From assembly GCF_020184175.1 (NCBI RefSeq), contig NC_065531.1, forward strand, positions 15,149,213 through 15,213,212: DNA of 64,000 nucleotides, in the 5' to 3' direction. This document shows positions 38,376 to 51,895 of the stretch, piece by piece. Origin of the DNA: Aphis gossypii. Lineage: Eukaryota; Arthropoda; Insecta; Hemiptera; Aphididae. Within the stretch, counting starts at the first letter, position 1. Each line of letters begins with the position of its first letter. The translations under genes and the position numbers were made by a program. The notes beneath the pieces were generated by a model that had not been told where the DNA came from, searched no databases, and worked only from the letters and a program-made list of their open reading frames with translations.

Positions 38376-41300
38376 ATTATTTATTTTTTTAAACAACAGT
38401 TAAGAAAAATAATAAGCTAACCTAATCCAACCCAACTCGCAAAGAATTTCTTATGACTAATAAAATAATCAAGACAAATTGCGTTTTATAACAATTATCG
38501 AAACGTTTAAAACATGAAAACAACACTTTTAAATGAAATTCTACTTGCTTAATGAAGATAATTAAATGACGATGAGGGTATCGATTATTCTATCCTATAT
38601 TAAAAAGTACAGTAAACTAATGTATCATACATTTTTATCCTCCCGCATAAACGAATATTATAATTTAAACAATGTCGTTCTATATGTACACCAATTTAAA
38701 CTAGCTATTAGCTATAAATTGATCCTAATAAAGTACCTATGCAGGAAAATCACAATGGTATTCGTGTTAATGCACCGTTCGCAACTATGTCTATGCACAA
38801 ACTATAAACATATGTACATTTATGAACATAAAAACCATATTAAATGATTAATAAAATCCAAACAACCCGATTAAAATTAAAAAGGCAATCGATAATGTGA
38901 TCGTGTTATCGTTCGTAATATGCTCATATATGTGATTACAAAATGCCAAATATGTGACTTTCTCAGTATGGGAATAATAAAAATTATGTTCTATAAATCA
39001 TGTATTCAGACATTGTGTTACATTAAACACTTTCTAATTAAATTGACCAGTAGATATGTACAAAACGAGAGATAAAGAAATTGCACGCAAGTCCTATTTT
39101 ATACAATACTATAATAAGTATATATACAAATGTGCAAACACGGTTAACAATTATAATTATAATGATGTAATGAAATTAAACGTGTTAACATACATTTTAG
39201 GATAGGTAGTGAAATACATGTAAAGGGCTAATATTTTCATTAAATCTGTACCTTAACTTGACTTGGTGGTAGGTGCATACTATTAGTTCAAACGTTTAAA
39301 ATTGAATTGACGAATGTTATTCAAAGTAATAGTTATATTTTTATCTGCTCGATTGTATTTTTTCCAGAATAGATTTTATACGAATATACATCAGATTAAA
39401 TTGAGCATTAACAATGTTGACTATTATTTTTTACTATTATCGCTATTATACTAGTAAGAGATAAAATAACCATTTTCGTCACTTTTGTTCATCAAAACTA
39501 TTATACATACCTATACTTTATTACTTTTCATTAAATTTTACTAATTTTAGTGCCTATTAAAAATGTTAAATAAAAATATCTTGATTTTATTTACTGTTTA
39601 TATTTTTACTCTTTAATCCCAATTATATAAAATTATTGTTCTTTTGCTTTGTTCTATACTTCTATGAAATATTAAGTCACGATTATTTGAGGGAGAGAGG
39701 AATCCCTCAAGCGAAACCTTCATTTTTACTTATACTTTATAGCTTACCCATAGTTATTATTCGGTATTCCTAATCACTTTACAATCTAACCACATCTTTC
39801 AAATGAATCATTTGTGAGGTATTTAATACTATGCCTATAATATATAACAATTATTATAATGAAAAATAATAAAACGATTACAAAGAGACTATTGCAGAAC
39901 TACGCATAATAGAATAAAAACACATATCACATTAATAGCAAAACGATAAACAACAATGAACAGGAAGAGTAATCCTATTGATTAGCTTCGGACATGGCAT
40001 GTGTAGTTTGATATTTGCTAGTTTAAGCTTGTGTAGAATTATAGGTCTATATAGATATCGGTGAACAAATTTAACCAAATTTCCTGCCTTATATGTAAAA
40101 TAGATTAATGATTTAAAATAAATACCAATAAAAATTATTGTAGATTTTCACTTGGTAATAAAAATTTAATTTTGTATTTACATATTAAAAAAAATAAATA
40201 TATAATAAGTATTTATTTCATTATTTCTCTGTAACTATAATAACGAAACATTTAATTTGAAGCATCTTACAAAAACTAATGATCAGAAATTTGGTATAGT
40301 TATTTAATATAAGAACTTATAGAAATTAAAGAAGAATTACTTAGAATGATATATATTTTTGTGATCAATACAATTGTTCTACCTATTATGAATGTTTTCT
40401 TAATTATTTTAAATAAATACTTCAGTTAATGATTAACCTTATGTGAATCACCAATAATCTATTAAAAGGCTATTTAAACGATAAATTCATTGCTTAGCTA
40501 ATTTCAGTTCCTACAGTAAATTCTAGACCTAAATAATATTCTATAATAATCGACTTAAATATATACATGTAATAATTGTTAATAGAATGTCTGAATGTAC
40601 ATAATTTATTAACATACATTCAATATGAGACATTTTAGTTGCACTGCATAATTATTATTAATATAATTAATCATTCCTAATCATTTAATCAATATAAAAT
40701 GTTTAATTAAAATTTTAAGCTAAATCTCATAAATAAAAAATTATAAACTACCTACTGTTTACTATCAGTATTATTATTTTATACAATACAATTTATTTAG
40801 AATAGATTATAAGTAAAAATGATTTTAAAATGATAGAGGTATCGTGTAAAATGACTATAATGTATAGGTTTAACCAGTAACGTAGAAATCATAGAGAATA
40901 AACAGCACTTGAAATATTTTAAATTAATTGTACTAATTAATTGTGTTTAGTTTATTTTATTTTATAAAAACAAAATTATTTAGTTAATTGTTCATTCAAT
41001 GAATAGCTTATTCCACCTAAATAAAAGAATAAAATATACTAAAATCAATAAATTATTTATTTACGTAATACTTATAGGTACCTATAGACCATATTATATA
41101 ACTATTGAATGTTGATAAAAATAACTAAGTGTATTTATTATAAATATATAATAAATTATGTATAATAATATCATTCAATTTTTTTTACAAAATTATTGTG
41201 ATATGAAAAATTACAAAAATTAAATTATTCTTTATTACCAAATTCGTGATAATAAAAAGAATGTTTAAAAAACATAAGGGTAGGTATTTTTTCTGCGAAC

Positions 41301-42724
41301 TAATGGGTGTCTAAACTATGAATAATCTGAATACAAAATTGATAAAAAAGATGCTACACTTGCATGTAATGTACCTAGTGTCTATATTACAAATATACAA
41401 TTATAGAAAGTTTGAGTTTAGTTATAACGATTTTGTGTTATTAGATTCAATATTAGAATAAATTAATCTATCATACAAATCAAAGGTAAGAGCGTACTCT
41501 ATGCTTAAGCGATAGTTTTTTCCATACTTTAATTTTTTAAACGAGATATGCTCATGTAAAATATTATATATTAAAAAAGCTAATATTTAGTTTAAAAATT
41601 AAAATATCGAATAAAGCAAAATGGTTCTACTGAACGCATATTTTCTATAGTTATAAAACGGAGACAACATATTATGTAAGTAGGTGTAGCATTACACTTC
41701 TCTTAATAAACAATAATTTGTAAACTTCTATACTCATAGCAAAATAATCATGTAAATCCTATGATTTTTATCCACTTAATAGTTTGTATTTATTTTATCT
41801 AATAATATAAGAAAAAAGTGTTATATTTATACATTTTGTAACATAAACAGTCATTAAAAGTGTTTTATGATCTATTGAACTATTTAATTTGTTGTTTATA
41901 ATAGTATGTTAGAGTATAATTAATACCTCTCTTAAACAAACTATTTAAAGCAAAAGGATCAAGCGAATAATAAATATTATTATAAACATATTTTATAAAA
42001 CTGTTGATGATGCATTTAAATATTATTCTAAAATATTAAATTACAATATATAATATACTTAACACAAGATAAAATTAAATTAATATAGAAAAAATGTTGT
42101 CTTTGTTGTTATATTATTTAGTTATAATAAGCATACATGTTAGACAATGAATAAAAATATTATTTCATGAATCTTCATTACGGAAAAAATAAGTCATATA
42201 ATATTTCAAGAATTGTCTTAATATTTTTCCATTGTCATAGAGTTATAGAAATACATTATTATTTGAATTACTAGTGCATTCACGATGGCATGCTTATAAA
42301 GTATATACCAAAAAATAGTTAAAAGCACTTAAATTTAAATCATTACATTCAACTTATTATAGTGTTTATCTTGTATATTAGTAAATATAAGTATAGTATT
42401 TAGATTTTTAGTTAAGTTTTCAGAATTTAAAAAAAAATACCTAATAAGTTTGACTGATTGGAGAATTATATCGACAAATCAATTATTTTTTATATTTTTT
42501 TAACATATAGTATAAAGTATTTTAATCATAAATATTATTATGTTTAAAAGTAAATAAAATAAATATTATAATGATTATAATAATAATCTATTCTATAAGA
42601 TTGAATTCATAAATATATTAAAGCTAATACCTACCTACATGGCTACACCCTATACATATGTAAACAAAAAAACATTTTTAAACAAAAAAATTAAGATTGT
42701 ATATTATAAACTGTATTTACTTAC
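38376..42724 (-). other. Presumed 5' UTR intron of the PH-domain gene
   Basis: If the GC-richer block at 42725-42910 is the first exon, this 4.3 kb of AT-rich DNA is its intron. The acceptor is uncertain: ttaggttag near 38421 is one possibility on the minus strand. No gene or clear element was found inside. Confidence 0.35.
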
Positions 42725-42910
42725 TGTTTTTAATTGTGAATTGGCACTAAACTTAGAAGAGACGAAACAGTTACTTTTAGCGCAGTAAAACACATGTAGC
42801 ACGCACTCCCGCTTAGTTCACTATGAAGCGCCTTCAAAACATGCACTGCACATTTGATACTCGCAGCCGGTTCGGATCCGTACAAATCCGCGCTCTACCG
42901 GAACGTAATT
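42725..42910 (-). promoter_or_regulatory. Probable first (non-coding) exon and promoter of the PH-domain gene
   Basis: A GC-richer patch on the minus strand ends in a strong donor, AAAACA/GTAAGTAA. It contains several ATGs, each followed soon by a stop, so it fits a 5' UTR with short upstream frames rather than coding sequence. Its link to the gene at 38375 is by position and strand only. Confidence 0.4.
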
Positions 42911-45900
42911 TTGCATTTGAAGCATTTTTGTAAACATTTATTCCATAATGAAACAAAGTTTTAAATTATTTAAATAATTTTTTTTTTTTTAATAACTTTA
43001 TTTTTTATAAAATTACGGAATAAACAATTAAATGTATTCAATAATTATTATAATATAGTTAATCTGCAGAAATTTAAATTTTGATATAACATTATTTTCG
43101 TTTGAATACATACCATATAATTAATTAGGTTATAATAAATTTAATTTATTTAATTTACTAAAATATAACAAAATGTAATTATACCTATAAAAGCTATACA
43201 TATATGGTACCTATATGAAAATACTCTTTAAATTAAATTATTCATATTTAACTAAATCTTTTTAAAACCATAATTTTTAATGAAATAAGTACTCAAATAC
43301 TGTTAATACTAATAAACGTAACTATACTATGGTATACATAATATATACTATTCATTTTCAATACTTAAAAATATAAATTACAAGTTTTATTTATAAATGA
43401 ACGAGCATCTAAAAGATATCGACAATCTCAAAAATAAATTACCATAATTCAAAAAATGTTACCTATAAATTATGATGAATCTGTATTTTCATTTTTTTTT
43501 TTTTTTTAACAGAGATTTAAAAAAATCCTAATACACATGTAACGTATTAATAACAATATAATATATGAGAACAATAATTTTAGTTGGTAATTATAAACAT
43601 TACATTGATATAAAATGTCAATTTAAGTTTAAACTGATTCTGCAAGCTACGTACATTAATCACCAATAATAACATTAAAATATTACTAATTTAATATAAT
43701 CGAAGAGATAAAACATTAAAAAATCATCGGTTTTGAACTTTACATTTAATAAAAATGTATTAATGAGAAACTGTTTAATGTTTTAGGTATTTAATTTTAC
43801 TGTTAGTTATCCAATATGTTATAAAATATTAAAAAATAAATCTAAAGCAAAAAATAAAAATCCTATTCCACTTGACATTATTGAAATTATAGGCTTACAT
43901 TCAATAGATCGAAAAATTACAGTGAAAAAATTATGTTGATAGACAACATCATATTATGCGTTCCTTCCGACTGGATTTAACAGTCATATAATAACTAGTT
44001 TTGTAAATTACTTACACAGCGTAGTATATAATATGCATTACTGATGATTCAACAGAAATGTCCATAGTATATTATCCATGTTTTTGTACATCAACAGTTT
44101 GATTGGGGTAATTTTATACTGTAAAAGTAATGTTGCAAGACAGATGTGATTTTCATAATTTCACGTTAGCAGATGATGCAATCTAACCAAACAACGACAA
44201 TCACACACCACTATTTTTTTCTCTACTTTAGGGTTTAATATTTTATAAGTATAAGTTATATTAAATTACATATAAAAAATGATATTTTACAGTATTTTTT
44301 ATTGAATAAGATTGAGCAAATTATTAGAATTTTCGTCCTATTTCATATTCAACTAATTATTTTACGTTCATGAATAAATCTTTAAGTTTAAATTCATGGT
44401 TATTATATTTACATACAAAGAAAATTATATATATATTTTTTATAAATAATAAATATTTAATTTTTATAAGCAACCTAACATTATATTCTTCATAGTGATA
44501 ATAATTATTAATTTTAAAGTCCATTCAATTATTGACATACTCTATACACACAAATACACAATATATTATTATATAATAATTTATATCCATTGCTAAATGT
44601 TTATACACTTTTTACAAACTCACTAATAATAAGTGTATCATCAAAACGTCATTAATCAAATCAATATGTGTATTATTATAACAGATTTATTTTTAATAGG
44701 ACCAAAGGTTTTATAGCTGTGATATTATGCTCTTGGTCAATATCAGCGATAAGTTAAGCACTCATCAAAATGTAAATGGATTTATTATCTGCGTCGTATA
44801 ACGTATTACTAAAGTTTTCCAATTTCCCAATTTCAATTAACTACGTGCTGCTTATGTATAATTATATGATTATTTAATTATTACTAAATTAATATTTTTT
44901 TAATATTATAATACTTAATTATATTATATACCTAATTGAATCCAATAATTTAGTATACAATACAATGTATATTACCGTATTAATATGTACTAAAAAATAA
45001 TTAAATAACAATAATATTTCATAATATGAGATAAAATTATGGTAATACGTGTGCACATTTAATTGTGTCTGACATTTTTCATTTACTTAAAATAATTTTT
45101 TCGATTTTTTGTGACTTTGTGTGTACACAGATCTATAAATATAATCTAATTATGTACATTTCATTCACTTTCAAAATATGAAAAATTCTACTTATTTTAC
45201 AGATAATTTAAATTAGTTACATTTAAGTGTGTATTTCTACTAAGTTTCATCGAATTGAACCTTATATATTTGCATTGTTTTCAAAAAAAAAACATTAACT
45301 TGTAATTACTGTCGCTATAATTACCACTTATATTGAGGTAACTAAAACTGAATTGAATAAATACAATCTCCACTTCACAATGTTAAGCTCGTATTATCTT
45401 TAGTAATTATGAGAGTATCTAACTATCTAAGTGTCTTAGTAGTACAGTCTGTTGTACCTATATTTTCAATAATCAAAAAAACTATATATCTCAGTATATG
45501 GTTGTATGATTATTTTATATGTATAGTTTATTGATTTTATAGATTCAAAATAATAATTAGTAATTAAAAATTACTAATTAATTAATATACTCACATCAAA
45601 AAAAAAAAAAAATTAAAAATCAATCTGCAAATAACATTACTCATTAATTGATGTCTTCTATCTTCGAAATTTGTCTACTTATTTATATAGATATAAATAA
45701 TATGTAAATTGTATTTTGATATTTATTTTTTAAATTATGTTCTTTAATACATCTTACTCGTATCCCATATATTTATTGTACCCTTAGATATAAAATACAT
45801 ATTTCATGTAAAAAATAAAAATAAAAAATATTATTTTTAGTAACCCTTTACGGTTTACTCACTACCAATGGTTTAAATATTAAATTTGGTCTATCGATTA

Positions 45901-46430
45901 TTATGGGGGGTCTAGACGTTATTAGGTACTATTATTGACTATTGTTGAATAAACTGCAGTATACCCCTAGGTACTATTATTATGCACATAATTGTTTTTA
46001 AAATATTATTATAAACGCTGTGGTTTTTAGTTTTCCATAATTACTCAGAACTTTGATTAAAATAAATAATGTCATGTTGAAAAACAATAAAGACCATAGT
46101 GGCGACGCGATGACGCGACGACGGCTTATGTAAATTATGTAAGAACGAGATTCGCGATGACGGGGCGGCACTGAAACGTTTTTATGCCCAACGTAATAAT
46201 TCTCCTCGGACTGGCTCTGCAGTGGGTCGCGAGATCACTAAAATATATCATCATTACGTATAGATATAATATAGCGTATAGTTGTACGCGTGCGATCTTT
46301 TTATTCGCATCGATCAGCGCGGAGAACGTTAAAATCTGTGACCAAAATACAGTTGGTAAAAAACGAAACAATACAACTCGCCAGACGATTTAATAATAAT
46401 AATAATAATAATATTATTATAATATATGCA
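42911..46430. other. AT-rich intergenic region
   Basis: No gene seen. It separates the presumed start of the minus-strand PH gene from the plus-strand exon at 46856, and both sides are promoter-like, so it is a divergent intergenic space of about 3.5 kb. 46080-46330 is already GC-richer. Confidence 0.45.
46394..46412. repeat. (AAT)n microsatellite
   Basis: Six or so AAT units next to a palindromic attattataat, in the otherwise CpG-rich upstream region of the 46856 exon. Confidence 0.7.
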
Positions 46431-46855
46431 CCACACGCGGACCACGGTCCGTGCATTTGCGCGCCACTTGCGAGCATGAGGTATTGATTTTTTTCCGTCC
46501 ACGCTCACGGTAGTCGTTCTCCGAGCGTCTAGTCTACACTACGGTCCCCGCCACCGTCGTGCGTGACACACAATTGCACAACAGCTGCTGTCTAACAACA
46601 ATTCGTGCCATCCAGTGTACAATCTAGTCATACATACTTACCGCGATTTTTGTTGTCGTTTTTCTTGTAAATATATCGTTTATATGTGTACAAATTAGAC
46701 TTAACCAAATTTCCACCGATAAACCGGTGCACGCGTATAAGTGGCAACGGACGAACATCGTATAGTATAGTAGTGTTTTCGGGAGTTCGATTTGTGCTCA
46801 CTTCAAGACTGTTATTTATTTAAGTTTATCGTGTTAGCTTAGAATAAAAACAAAA
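46431..46855 (+). promoter_or_regulatory. CpG-rich promoter and 5' UTR before the first alternative exon
   Basis: GC- and CpG-rich sequence (for example ccgccaccgtcgtgcgtgac near 46547) rises out of AT-rich surroundings and ends directly in the ATG at 46856. This is the expected shape of an insect housekeeping or developmental promoter with its leader. No TATA box or initiator can be assigned with confidence. Confidence 0.5.
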
Positions 46856-46922
46856 ATGGAACACAACGATTACATAAACGACGGGTACACGTGTTTCTAC
46901 TGTCATACATCCTACGAAAAAG
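46856..46922 (+). CDS. Alternative first coding exon A (22 codons) of an unidentified plus-strand gene
   Basis: After aaaaATGGAA, a good start context, the frame reads MEHNDYINDGYTCFYCHTSY-EK and ends in phase 1 at AAAG/GTAATT. The CFYC pair is cysteine-rich but does not make a full zinc finger. It lies at the end of a CpG-rich leader, so it is likely a genuine first exon. No second exon was found within the window. Two further small ATG exons downstream on the same strand (53912, 58368) end in the same phase, so all three could splice to a shared body to the right. The encoded protein is unknown. Confidence 0.55.
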
Positions 46923-49389
46923 GTAATTACAGCGATAGTGTTTTAATAATTTTTTAATTCTAAACGTTAAAATGTGAAGTCTAAACAATTTTCGAGTTTA
47001 TGTGATAAGAATATACGATGAGATAGCATGACATGAACTGGAATAGGTGAAAGTATCACGCGTTACAAAATATTTCGGAAGGGAGAATGCCGACTGCCGA
47101 GTATGATTACTGATAGTGTAGGTATACTAAAAAATAAAAATAAAATAGGTAGTAGCAGGTACTAGGTATATGAATTATGAATTTAATTTTACTGCTATAT
47201 TCAGTAGTATAATACAATCATGAATCAATTTAAATGTTTTTTTGTAATATATATTTGATGCATACATACAATACAATTTAACACAGCCATTATACTACTA
47301 ATATAACTATTTAACATTTCAAAACATAAAATATTTTAAATATTAAAATATTAATATTAATATTTTTAACTTGAGTTAAAATAATTTAATTTATAGACAT
47401 TTTTTCTTCAAAAATAATGACTGAAAAATTAACAATACTCATAGTTTGAAAATAAATGTCATCATATTCAGTTTAGGAGAAATATACATTTTTTTATAAA
47501 TTATTTTGGTGAATAGTCTTTGAAAAATGATTCGAAATTAAATAAATATATGATTTACTCCCTTTTCCTTTCAGGAAAAAAACCGATGCATTTAGAATAG
47601 ATAGGTTACTTATGTGATGGAATTATTTAAGAAAGGGTTTAAGGAAATATGTGACACACCCTATCAAAGAATTCAGAGGACTTTATTTAATAATGCATTA
47701 GATCTATCTATAGGGTTCCATTTATTAATACGTAAATTTACCATTTCAAGTGAAATATTATTTTATCTTTCAAAATCGACTTTTTAATAGTTTTAAAAAT
47801 ACATTAAGTAGGTACTAATTTGAAAATTTCAGAATTCAATGTATTTAAAAAGGATTTTAATAACATATTTTCGTAGTTATATTATTATTTAATAGACGTT
47901 ATGTAATATATATATATATATATATATTTTGGCGAAGCAATAAATTTATTGATTTTAAAATAATATGTGTATTAATTATTTAATTATATTGCACTACATT
48001 CAATGTTGAATTTTTTATAGAAGGCAAAACATTTTTCTGATTATTAACTTATTCTATAGAAATTACTTGTAACAAATTAGATCTAAATAATGATTTTAGG
48101 AGCTTTAAATTGAAAATGCTCTATACTTTTTTAAATAATCAGTAAAAACTAAAAGTATAACAACTATCTGCTATAAAAACATCATTAATCAAAAAAGATA
48201 ATGTTTACATAGCAACCGGGAGAAAAGAAGGGCTACCGAAATACAAGTAAATTCACTGACAGCCTGACAATATTATATAAACGTATTTGTCTTTTAGTTT
48301 TACAAAATTGCAATTGGTTGTTTCAATTGGCTGTTCCCCCTATATTTCTACCAAAGTTATTGGGGTAAGATATTAGAAAATATTGCATGTAATAGTTTCC
48401 CGTTGCACACGAGGAATGGCAGTTGTTTTTCATAGACTTACACAAAACTGTACAAAGAAAAATATCCGTTCCTATCAAATGATATTTTTAAATAATTTGA
48501 TATACTTATTTCTTATATAAATATAAGTTGAGCTTTAATTTTAAGCTTTGACTTTCTAAGTTCTGAACTAGTCATTATTGCACACCAGTACACCGCTGTA
48601 ACTTAGCTTGTTAAGCTTTGATTACATTTTAAATTTAGATATCATATAATACTGTTGTTATTAACTTATAAGTTATAAGTTGCGAATTATTAATAAATAC
48701 CGATATAAAACCACAAGAAGAAAAATATATTTTAACCAAATACCATTATTACAAAGTATCTATAGTGTTTTTCTTCATGGGAGGCCAATAAAAATAATCA
48801 TAATAGTAAGTTTTTCGAACTGTATCTTGTCATCATTGTCAAACACAGTTGGAAACATATTGGTCATATATATAGATTGACAAAGATAATGACATAGTTA
48901 AAATTTAATATTTATACTGTTAATATGTAGAATTTTATATTATTTCGTGAAAAAAATGTAGGTAATTAACTTACAAATGTATTTTTGAATTAAGTATTGA
49001 TGGGTAAAATGCAAAAACACAAGCATTAATTATAGTCCTCTTCTAAGAATTCATACTTCAGTAAACAGAACGTTCATGAAATATTTACCTGTGCTAAAAA
49101 TGCGTTTTTTGGAGATATTACGGTAAAAACACATCTCATTTTACAACAATTATTATTTTGAGCAGCTGATGCAAATAATCATATAAAAAAGACATAAATA
49201 GCCTAAACTCAATAAAAAAGGACAAGAATTTCAACTTACAAAATCGTTGTGTATTTAACATATCTGTTTTATGTTAAAATGATCATGAGTATTATTTTCC
49301 ATGTGAATTTAATGAAATTCAAATTACCGCAAAATAATATATTAAAAATATAACCTTAAGAAATCTCCTAACCTTATCTAAGATATCAC

Positions 49390-50030
49390 CAATTATTATC
49401 TGATTGGGTTATGACTGCAGTCAAACATTTCATGGATATTAAAATAAATATCCCCTTGAACATTTTTTCTGTGACTCAAAGTCTAGTCGACTACAAAGCT
49501 AAAGCTATTAAACTTGGCATTTCCAAAATCACCATTTAATTAAACAATAGCTTCAAAGTCAAAACCCCATTTAGAACCACCCACGTCTATTACAATGACA
49601 AAATCGTCAAGCTTGCGAGCAAAGCCATGAGCATCTGTTATTTCACCTTTCATTAATTGGTTCATTAAGCGCCGAAACAATTATCTATCGAATCAGTATA
49701 CAAAATACAACAGTAGTCGCGTTAAATATGTGCACTCTGTTCAAAGGATCGCGTGGCCAACTTTATAGGGTGCGCGAAAAAATTAATCTAAGTTTATTTA
49801 ATTTGACTCATGCGCCACCGATGGGTCCTCAGTTTCCACTACTTCAATCATACATAATATAGTTTATTAACAAAAATATCTGTATGACTGTATACATCCT
49901 AAACACCACAACAGGTCACTGTCCATCAAAGTGTCGAACTCAATCCAACTAAGAACAATACTCTTGAAATATTTAAAAAACATCGTCAGTCCACTATAAC
50001 CACTATTCACACTTATATTTAAAAAATATT
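49390..50030 (-). pseudogene. Degraded coding remnant of unknown family
   Basis: On the minus strand the sequence is less AT-rich than its surroundings. A stop-bounded frame holds LMKGEITDAHGFARKLDDF and then VIVIDVGGSKWGFDFEAIV; after a TAA the same frame continues LNGDFGNAKFNSFSFVVD. Further upstream another frame reads IEVVETEDPSVAHES, and one 68-codon frame covers 49867-50073. The pieces look like a once-coding sequence broken by stops, perhaps from a transposon or other insertion. I do not recognise the family, and chance is not excluded. Confidence 0.3.
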
Positions 50031-51854
50031 CTTTTTTCAAAATTACGGTAATAATTATCATTAGAACCATCAAACAATTTCTTAAAATAGGTACATGTAT
50101 TATGTTTCTAATTTCAAATGAAAATTTACATGTTATTAATAGTAGTTTTATAAATTATAATAGACAATAATATTTAGTAATTTAATTTAATTCAATTATT
50201 GTGAAATACATTTTTTTTTTTTTTAATTAAAATTAAAAAACGAATGTAGTTTGTTATTAGGTTAATTAGCCTATATTTTGTTAAATACCTACATTTATTA
50301 CTTATTTATATTTACTTAATCAGTTTTATCGCTAACAAATAATATTTATTTTCTTTCTAGTATATTGATTAAAGTAAACCACTGTGTGTTTTGAAACATT
50401 TGAATTTTTTCAATTAAAAACCACTACACCCATCAATTTCATCAAATCTAGAAAATTTAAACGTAGAAATAAAAATGAATCTTTTCGTTATTCTTATGTA
50501 TATTAAATAAGCATATACCAGTATTATATAACATATAGTATCTAGCATGTATATATGAATTATTCTGTTACGACATAACTACATTAATAAATCCTATATA
50601 ATATATTGATCTATAAAATTCACTTATTAAACAAAAAAGGTCAGATTTCATTAACTGGACAACGATAAATGCTGCTCAATTATTTGTGTTATAAACTTAG
50701 AATACCTATTGCAATTTTTTTTTATAACGATATCACGTTTGATATATAATATCTACTAATCTACTATAATTTAATTTATATTTACAACATTATGTCATAC
50801 GTCATGGTATTACATAAAAAAGAAAAGAATATTGGATAAGTACCTAATAATTTACCGATAATCATTTCTGTATAATACGTATCTAATTTAGTTTATAAAT
50901 AATAATGCAGATGAAAAATCAGTCTCATCAAAATATATCACACTTTTTTAATGGCCAAACCTTAATCTACAGTCTACACTACTAGTAAAGTCCATATAAT
51001 ATTATAATAGGTATGTATTATACATTGATACTTACCTACAATTTAATAGTATAATATTATACAGTATTGCAGTATACTTAAACTTAAATTAAGTTGTGTA
51101 CATATATATTATATAGTGTATGTTCAGTAAATCTACAACGAATGTCACTGATGCTGACGGTTTCATTAAATAATAATAAAAAAATAATTATTATACTGTA
51201 TAATTTATACATTATGTATCTATATCCTGCACTATTGGTTATAAATATTATTAAAAAAAAAAAAAAACTACAACAATTATAACCAATGATTGCACTATCG
51301 CTGTATTCTACTTACATTTACGTATAACGTATGATATTGAAACAACAGGTTTTATCGGTGGTCACTGTACCATTATCGATTGCAAATTGTGGTTAATCCC
51401 GCTGTTTGCAATGATTGGAATACCAAGAAACTATGAATTTTAATATTATACTATGATAAGATAAAAAAACCAACACTAAAATATTTTGTCGGTTATTAGA
51501 AATAACAAACATTTTATAAAGTGCATAGAGCCACAAAATATAATATTATAACAGTATAACCACTAAGTATACTATAGGATTACATAGCTACTGTATAAGG
51601 TATAACGATTAACAAATACGGTCAGAACGCGTAAATTTTAGTGTTTATTTATTTCTAATTTTATGTACGTCGTATAAACTGAAAGTTCAGAGCAAAAAAA
51701 TTACAAATACCATAATAATAAAACTATATATTTAAACAGCAAAATAGGTGACAAGTATATAAGTAAAACGTTGTTTTTATCTTAAAGGGGGAATGAGCAT
51801 TTACGTTATAATTTTGCCGATAAGAAAGTGTAAAGGCGTGTCTACACTACAGGT

Positions 51855-51895
51855 GCGTGATGCTAACCCCCTTTGAAAATGGTTAACGATGACGC
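51855..51895. repeat. Imperfect hairpin
   Basis: gcgtgatgctaacc and ggttaacgatgacgc are near-reverse-complements around a loop of about 12 bases (ccctttgaaaat). It sits in a short GC-richer stretch inside the presumed intron. Could be a transposon end or a structured RNA element. Confidence 0.35.
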
